Origin: Eubacterium sp.
Lineage (GTDB): Bacteria > Bacillota_A > Clostridia > Peptostreptococcales > Anaerovoracaceae
Direction: 5' to 3'
Assembly: GCA_021769545.1 (NCBI GenBank)
Contig: JAETSS010000047.1
Location: 1 to 8,648, forward strand
DNA: 8,648 nt
Shown: piece after piece, positions 5,168 through 8,648 of the stretch
Numbering within the stretch: the stretch's first letter is position 1
Layout: every line of letters starts with the position of its first letter
Made by a program: the position numbers and the translations under genes
The notes under the pieces: generated by a model
What the model saw: only the letters and a program-made list of their open reading frames with translations
Told to the model about the DNA's origin: nothing
Databases searched by the model: none

Positions 5168-6550
5168 ATGGCAGTAAAAGTACCACACAGATTATATCTA
5201 ACGGAAGATCAGATACCTACGCAATGGTATAATCTGAGAGCAGACATGAAGGAACAGCACGATCCGATGATCAATCCGGCGACGGGAAAGCCGGCGGCTG
5301 TTGAAGATCTCTATCCTGTATTCTGTAAGGAACTGGCAAAGCAGGAAATGGATAGCACTACGAGATATTTCGATATCCCCGATGAAGTCATGGACATCTA
5401 TAAGATATACAGACCTTCGCCCCTTTGCAGAGCGTACAATCTTGAAAAGGCTCTCGACACCCCTGCGAAGATATACTACAAATTCGAAGGCAACAACACC
5501 TCCGGAAGCCACAAGCTCAACTCCGCGGTAGCGCAGGCATATTACGCCAAGAAGGAAGGCCTCAAAGGCGTGACTACGGAAACCGGCGCAGGACAGTGGG
5601 GCACGGCCCTTTCCGAGGCTTGCTCGTACTTCGGCCTTGACCTGGAGGTATATATGGTAAAGGTATCCTTTACCCAGAAGCCTTTCAGAAAGGACATCAT
5701 GAGGACCTTCGGCGGCAACGTGTTCGCATCACCGTCAGACAGGACCGAAGCGGGACGTAAGATACTTGCGGAAGACCCGGAAAACAGCGGAAGTCTGGGC
5801 TGTGCCATTTCCGAAGCGGTGGAAAGGGCAGTGACCAGCGACGGCTACAGATACGTGCTGGGTTCGGTGCTTAATCAGGTGCTGCTGCATCAGTCCATCA
5901 TCGGACTTGAGTCCAAGAAGGCGATGGAACTCTGCGACGAATATCCTGATATCGTTATCGGCTGTGCAGGCGGTGGCTCCAATCTGGGAGGACTTATCGC
6001 GCCGTTCATGCAGGATAAGCTGACGGGAAAAGCCGATCCGAGATTCATCGCGGTAGAGCCGGCATCGTGTCCATCACTGACGAGAGGTGTGTATAAATAC
6101 GATTTCTGCGATACGGGCAAGATCACACCGATGGCTAAGATGTATACGCTGGGCTGTACCTTCAAGCCGTCGGCAAACCATGCGGGCGGTCTGAGATATC
6201 ACGGCATGTCGCCGATCGTATCGAAGCTGTATCACGACAAGTATATGGAAGCTGTTTCATACGAGCAGACGAAGGTGTTCGAGGCGGCGGTACAGTTCGC
6301 GAAGCTGGAGACCATCCTTCCTGCTCCGGAGTCGGCGCACGCCATCAGATGTGCAATAGACGAAGCTCTCAAGTGCAGGGAAACGGGAGAAGCCAAGACG
6401 ATACTGTTCGGTCTTACGGGAACAGGATACTTTGATATGACTGCGTATGCGGCATTCAACGAAGGCAAAATGGGAGACTACATCCCTACGGATGAAGAAC
6501 TCAAGCCTGCCATCGAGGCGCTTCCTAAGATCCCGGGAATACAGGAATAG
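5168..6550 (+). CDS. trpB: Tryptophan synthase beta chain, TrpB2-type
   Basis: A pyridoxal-phosphate enzyme of fold type II, which condenses indole with L-serine to give L-tryptophan. The 460 residues, long compared with ordinary TrpB (about 400), and the N-terminal LTEDQIPTQWYNLRADM (11-27) place it in the TrpB2 subfamily. The cofactor Schiff-base Lys is probably Lys116 in GSHKLN (113-118). The catalytic Glu is Glu138 in ETGAGQWG, where classical TrpB1 has ETGAGQHG. The cofactor phosphate loop is GCAGGGSNLGG (265-275). AAAGGAG (5154-5160) lies 7 nt before the ATG. No trpA or other trp gene is adjacent: the flanking genes are unrelated, and terminators stand on both sides. TrpB2 enzymes often work without the alpha chain, so indole salvage or use of indole from a distant TrpA are both possible. 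The Trp T-box in its leader supports a tryptophan-forming role. Confidence 0.94.
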   Translation: MAVKVPHRLYLTEDQIPTQWYNLRADMKEQHDPMINPATGKPAAVEDLYPVFCKELAKQEMDSTTRYFDIPDEVMDIYKIYRPSPLCRAYNLEKALDTPAKIYYKFEGNNTSGSHKLNSAVAQAYYAKKEGLKGVTTETGAGQWGTALSEACSYFGLDLEVYMVKVSFTQKPFRKDIMRTFGGNVFASPSDRTEAGRKILAEDPENSGSLGCAISEAVERAVTSDGYRYVLGSVLNQVLLHQSIIGLESKKAMELCDEYPDIVIGCAGGGSNLGGLIAPFMQDKLTGKADPRFIAVEPASCPSLTRGVYKYDFCDTGKITPMAKMYTLGCTFKPSANHAGGLRYHGMSPIVSKLYHDKYMEAVSYEQTKVFEAAVQFAKLETILPAPESAHAIRCAIDEALKCRETGEAKTILFGLTGTGYFDMTAYAAFNEGKMGDYIPTDEELKPAIEALPKIPGIQE

Positions 6551-6575
6551 GGGTAATGATATATAACGTTGATAG

Positions 6576-6610
6576 ACGGCTGCAGGGTTTGCTCTCTGCA
6601 GCCGTTATTG
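6576..6610 (+). terminator. Probable terminator of trpB
   Basis: ACGGCTGCAG (6576-6585) and CTGCAGCCGT (6596-6605) form a perfect 10-bp stem with a 10-nt loop, 25 bp after the trpB stop. The T tract is poor (TTATTG), so termination may be incomplete. Confidence 0.7.
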
Positions 6611-6674
6611 TATCGGCGCCTGTGATGTTGCCGGAGTTGAAGCGTTACTTTGTCGATTTTTTGCCAATTCACTG

Positions 6675-6703
6675 TTTACAACTGCAAATTTGTAATTTAT
6701 TAT
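6675..6703 (+). promoter_or_regulatory. Promoter of the [FeFe] hydrogenase gene
   Basis: TTTACA (6675-6680) and TATTAT (6698-6703), each 5 of 6 to consensus, are separated by 17 bp. Start of transcription would be near 6710, about 30 bp before the gene. Confidence 0.65.
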
Positions 6704-6729
6704 ATGGAATAGGAAGCAAATAAATTACA
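6691..6729. repeat. Perfect 11-bp inverted repeat over the hydrogenase promoter (candidate operator)
   Basis: TGTAATTTATT (6691-6701) and AATAAATTACA (6719-6729) are exact reverse complements separated by 17 bp. The left arm overlaps the -10 box, the predicted start lies near the centre (6710), and the right arm touches the ribosome binding site. Because the left arm would not be transcribed, it is better read as a DNA operator than as an RNA hairpin. The regulator is unknown; it does not match the Rex palindrome. Confidence 0.5.
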
Positions 6730-6740
6730 GAGAGGTGTTT

Positions 6741-8177
6741 ATGAGGATATTTGATACGAAAGTACAGGAATTGAAGTATATGGTTTTGATGGAACTGGCA
6801 TGGCAGACGTGGAGAGGCAATGATGCATTCTCGGTGTTCAACGAAATAGCCAACGAGATCGTGAAAAAGGACGAGCCTCCTATGAGCTGCTGTATTTACA
6901 AGGACAGAGCCATCGTAGCGGAGAGGATAAGGATAGCTCTCGGAGGGAATAAGAACGATCCCAATGTCATCCAGGTGATCGATATCGCCTGCGACGAATG
7001 TCCCGAGGCAGGGCATGTGGTGACCGACCTTTGCAGAGGCTGTGTGGCCCACAGATGTGCAGACGCATGCAAGCTGGGAGCCATAACCTTTGATGATGAA
7101 CAGATCGCTCATATAGATAAGAAGAAATGCGTCGAGTGCGGGAAGTGTGCCGATGTATGTCCATACAGCGCTATCGCCAATTTCAAGCGTCCGTGCGAGA
7201 AGGCGTGTAAGGTGGACGCCATACATATGTCTCAGGACGGCGGAGCAGCCACCATCGACAGTGAAAAGTGCATAGCCTGCGGGGCCTGCGTGTATCAGTG
7301 CCCTTTCGGAGCGACTCTCGACGTTTCCAGCATAACGGATGTGATAAAGACCATCATGACCAGTGAAAACAATGGAAAATTCAAGGTGTATGCAATAGTG
7401 GCGCCTGCCATAGCCAGTCAGTTCACCTATGCCAAGCCGGGACAGGTGATAACGGCCATCAGGGAGCTGGGCTTTTATGCTGTGGAGGAGGCTGCCCTGG
7501 GCGCGGACATAGTGGCATACAGCGAAGCTGCGGAGCTGCAGGAAAAGGAACTCATGACGTCGTCGTGCTGTCCTGCCTTCGTGAAATACATAAAGACGCA
7601 GTTCCCTGATATGGAGCAGCATATTTCCCACAATCTTTCCCCTATGGGAGCTGCGGGAAAGCTGATAAAGCAATATGATCCCGAGGCCAAAGTGGTATTT
7701 ATCGGACCATGCACCGCCAAGAAGGGCGAGATAAAAGACCCGCAGGTAGGGCAGTATATCGATTACGTTTTGACTTTTGAGGAACTGCAGGCCCTCATAG
7801 ACAGCAAGGACATAATAGTCGAGGAGCTTCCTGAAACGGATCTCAACACTGCGTCGTGCTTCGGGAGGAATTTCGCAAGATCCGGCGGAGTGGCAGATGC
7901 GGTGACCGAGGCAGTCAGTGAAAGGCTGGGAGACGATGTAAAGGTCGATCCTATCGTATGCGACGGCATAGACCAGTGCAGGATAGCTCTGCTTAGGGCG
8001 AACAAGGGAAAGCTGCCCAATAACTTCATCGAGGGCATGGTCTGTGAAGGCGGGTGCATAGGCGGAGCGGCGTGCCTGACTCATGGCACCGCCAATAGAA
8101 AGAGCATAGAAGCGTATGGTATCAGCGCTAAGATCAAGGATATACAGGCTGCGGTAGAGCAGGCAGAAAGCAGATGA
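6741..8177 (+). CDS. Monomeric [FeFe] hydrogenase, group-B-like
   Basis: A 478-residue cytoplasmic hydrogenase that most likely evolves H2 from reduced ferredoxin during fermentation. The N-terminus (CCIYKDRAIVAERIRIALGG, 50-69) is that of the monomeric clostridial family. Iron-sulfur ligands follow: C98-x2-C101-x4-C106-x3-C110; CxxCxxCxxxCP at 130-141; C152 and C156; CxxCxxCxxxCP at 177-188. Together these suggest about three [4Fe-4S] clusters. The H-cluster motifs are L1 TSSCCPAF (273-280), L2 GPCTAKKGE (322-330) and L3 EGMVCEGGCIGGA (431-443), so the four ligand Cys are Cys277, Cys324, Cys435 and Cys439, with Cys276 as the likely proton-transfer residue. There is no [2Fe-2S] N-terminal domain and no small-subunit C-terminus. 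GAGGTG (6732-6737) makes ATG 6741 the start rather than the in-frame GTG 6735, which lies within it. Maturases HydE, HydF and HydG are not in the window. Confidence 0.93.
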   Translation: MRIFDTKVQELKYMVLMELAWQTWRGNDAFSVFNEIANEIVKKDEPPMSCCIYKDRAIVAERIRIALGGNKNDPNVIQVIDIACDECPEAGHVVTDLCRGCVAHRCADACKLGAITFDDEQIAHIDKKKCVECGKCADVCPYSAIANFKRPCEKACKVDAIHMSQDGGAATIDSEKCIACGACVYQCPFGATLDVSSITDVIKTIMTSENNGKFKVYAIVAPAIASQFTYAKPGQVITAIRELGFYAVEEAALGADIVAYSEAAELQEKELMTSSCCPAFVKYIKTQFPDMEQHISHNLSPMGAAGKLIKQYDPEAKVVFIGPCTAKKGEIKDPQVGQYIDYVLTFEELQALIDSKDIIVEELPETDLNTASCFGRNFARSGGVADAVTEAVSERLGDDVKVDPIVCDGIDQCRIALLRANKGKLPNNFIEGMVCEGGCIGGAACLTHGTANRKSIEAYGISAKIKDIQAAVEQAESR

Positions 8178-8222
8178 TACGGGCATTGATGGTGAAATTT
8201 GTCGGTTAGTAAAAAAAATCAC

Positions 8223-8250
8223 TTGCTGTTTTTTCGGTGCATGGTATAAT
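8223..8250 (+). promoter_or_regulatory. Extended -10 promoter of the HTH gene
   Basis: TTGCTG (8223-8228) and a perfect TATAAT (8245-8250) are separated by 16 bp, with TG (8242-8243) giving an extended -10. It lies 87 bp before ATG 8337, leaving a leader of about 80 nt. Confidence 0.75.
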
Positions 8251-8277
8251 AGTAGAAAATAGTAGAAAATTGTAGGA
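8248..8277 (+). repeat. Three tandem 10-bp repeats at the transcription start of the HTH gene
   Basis: AATAGTAGAA occurs at 8248-8257 and again exactly at 8258-8267, then as AATTGTAGGA (8 of 10) at 8268-8277. The period is close to one DNA turn, so the units face the same side of the helix, starting at the last bases of the -10 box. This could be a repressor-binding array, possibly for autoregulation. Confidence 0.6.
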
Positions 8278-8295
8278 TTTAGGGGGTAACCTAAA
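8278..8295 (+). repeat. Small leader hairpin before the HTH gene
   Basis: TTTAGG (8278-8283) pairs with CCTAAA (8290-8295) around a GGGTAA loop, directly after the tandem repeats, 41 bp before the ATG. It has no T run and is not a terminator. Confidence 0.35.
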
Positions 8296-8336
8296 ATTTT
8301 GATCGTATAAGAAAAAATATAAGGGGAAGAAAGCAT

Positions 8337-8600
8337 ATGGCAAAGGACAAATTTACCAAAGAAGAAATAGAGAATTTAAAAAAGAACCCTTTTGTGGTTA
8401 ACGTGAATGAGATCCGAATATTGTATTCGGACGAATTCAAGGAGCATTTTATCGAGGAATATCGTAAGGGCATAGGTCCTACTCAGATATTCAGGAATGC
8501 AGGATTCGATCCAAAGGTTATAGGCGGGAAGAGGATAGAAAGAGCTGCAGCAAGATGGCGTAAGGCTTTTAAAGAACCGTTGAAGGAAAAATCCAAATAG
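8337..8600 (+). CDS. Small helix-turn-helix protein, IS-OrfA-like family, function unknown
   Basis: An 87-residue basic protein. The pattern NPFVVNVNEIRILYSDEF (17-34), then FIEEYRKGIGPTQIFRNAGF (38-57) as the probable helix-turn-helix, then DPKVIGGKRIERAAARWRK (58-76), belongs to a family of short HTH proteins common in Clostridia. From memory, members resemble the OrfA part of IS3-type elements or sit near transposases. There is no leucine zipper and no catalytic domain. AAGGGGA (8321-8327) lies 9 nt before ATG 8337. The gene has its own promoter with tandem repeats, so it may regulate itself. No second transposase ORF is visible in the 48 bases left of the window, so I cannot tell whether this is an IS remnant, the first gene of an IS, or a domesticated regulator. 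Confidence 0.75.
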   Translation: MAKDKFTKEEIENLKKNPFVVNVNEIRILYSDEFKEHFIEEYRKGIGPTQIFRNAGFDPKVIGGKRIERAAARWRKAFKEPLKEKSK

Positions 8601-8648
8601 CCGCCGCATCAAGTTAAAGAAAATCAACGAATAGAAACAGCACCGCAA

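Noticed and set aside
6651..6657. TGTCGAT as a Spo0A box upstream of the hydrogenase promoter
   Set aside because: It is a single 6 of 7 match to a short motif and is expected by chance.
8211..8234. A-run and T-run pair after the hydrogenase gene as an intrinsic terminator
   Set aside because: The stem would be only A-T pairs without a GC core, and it overlaps the -35 box of the next promoter.
6669..8336. Long open frame on the - strand over the whole hydrogenase gene
   Set aside because: It is a reverse-strand shadow of a gene with clear H-cluster and ferredoxin motifs; its translation has no recognisable domain.

Overview
The window looks like the chromosome of an anaerobic, low-to-mid-GC Firmicute of the class Clostridia, possibly an Anaerovoracaceae/Eubacteriales-type gut or sediment organism; the family is a guess. 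The signs are strong GGAGG-type ribosome binding sites, sigma-A promoters with extended -10 boxes, a T-box leader, an scpA-scpB pair, an [FeFe] hydrogenase and a clostridial-type Cys-rich flavoprotein. Every convincing gene lies on the + strand. There are no tRNA or rRNA genes, no CRISPR array and no complete insertion sequence.

Layout. (1) 1-930: 3' part of an amino acid permease of the APC/AAT type, closed by a strong intrinsic terminator. (2) 931-1189: a non-coding stretch with an extended -10 promoter and a nested inverted-repeat element of about 175 bp. (3) 1190-3558: scpA, scpB and a short D,D-carboxypeptidase gene. The ribosome binding site of the carboxypeptidase gene lies inside a terminator-like hairpin that begins right at the scpB stop codon. 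(4) 3559-4711: a possible 15-codon leader ORF, then a Cys-rich PyrK-like FAD/NAD(P)/[2Fe-2S] oxidoreductase. (5) 4772-6610: a consensus promoter, a tryptophan-specific T-box leader with its switchable terminator, a TrpB2-type tryptophan synthase beta chain, and a terminator. (6) 6675-8177: a promoter overlapped by a perfect 11-bp inverted repeat, then a group-B-like monomeric [FeFe] hydrogenase. (7) 8223-8600: an extended -10 promoter with three 10-bp tandem repeats at the expected transcription start, then a small helix-turn-helix protein of a family that resembles IS-associated OrfA proteins.

How the parts relate. ScpA and ScpB are the non-SMC subunits of the bacterial condensin and act in chromosome segregation; the carboxypeptidase trims cell-wall stem peptides and appears to be translationally coupled to scpB. 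The trpB unit is controlled by charging of tRNA-Trp: the specifier codon is UGG and the T-box UGGC matches a G discriminator base. The hydrogenase and the PyrK-like protein both fit a fermentative redox economy based on ferredoxin and NAD(P)H, but each appears to be a separate transcription unit. The best-supported unusual points are the complete Trp T-box in front of a lone trpB2, the ribosome binding site buried in a terminator at the scpB-carboxypeptidase junction, the KIG variant of the carboxypeptidase KTG motif, and the palindrome or repeat arrays at the hydrogenase and HTH promoters. I did not find a clear, wholly new multi-gene system.
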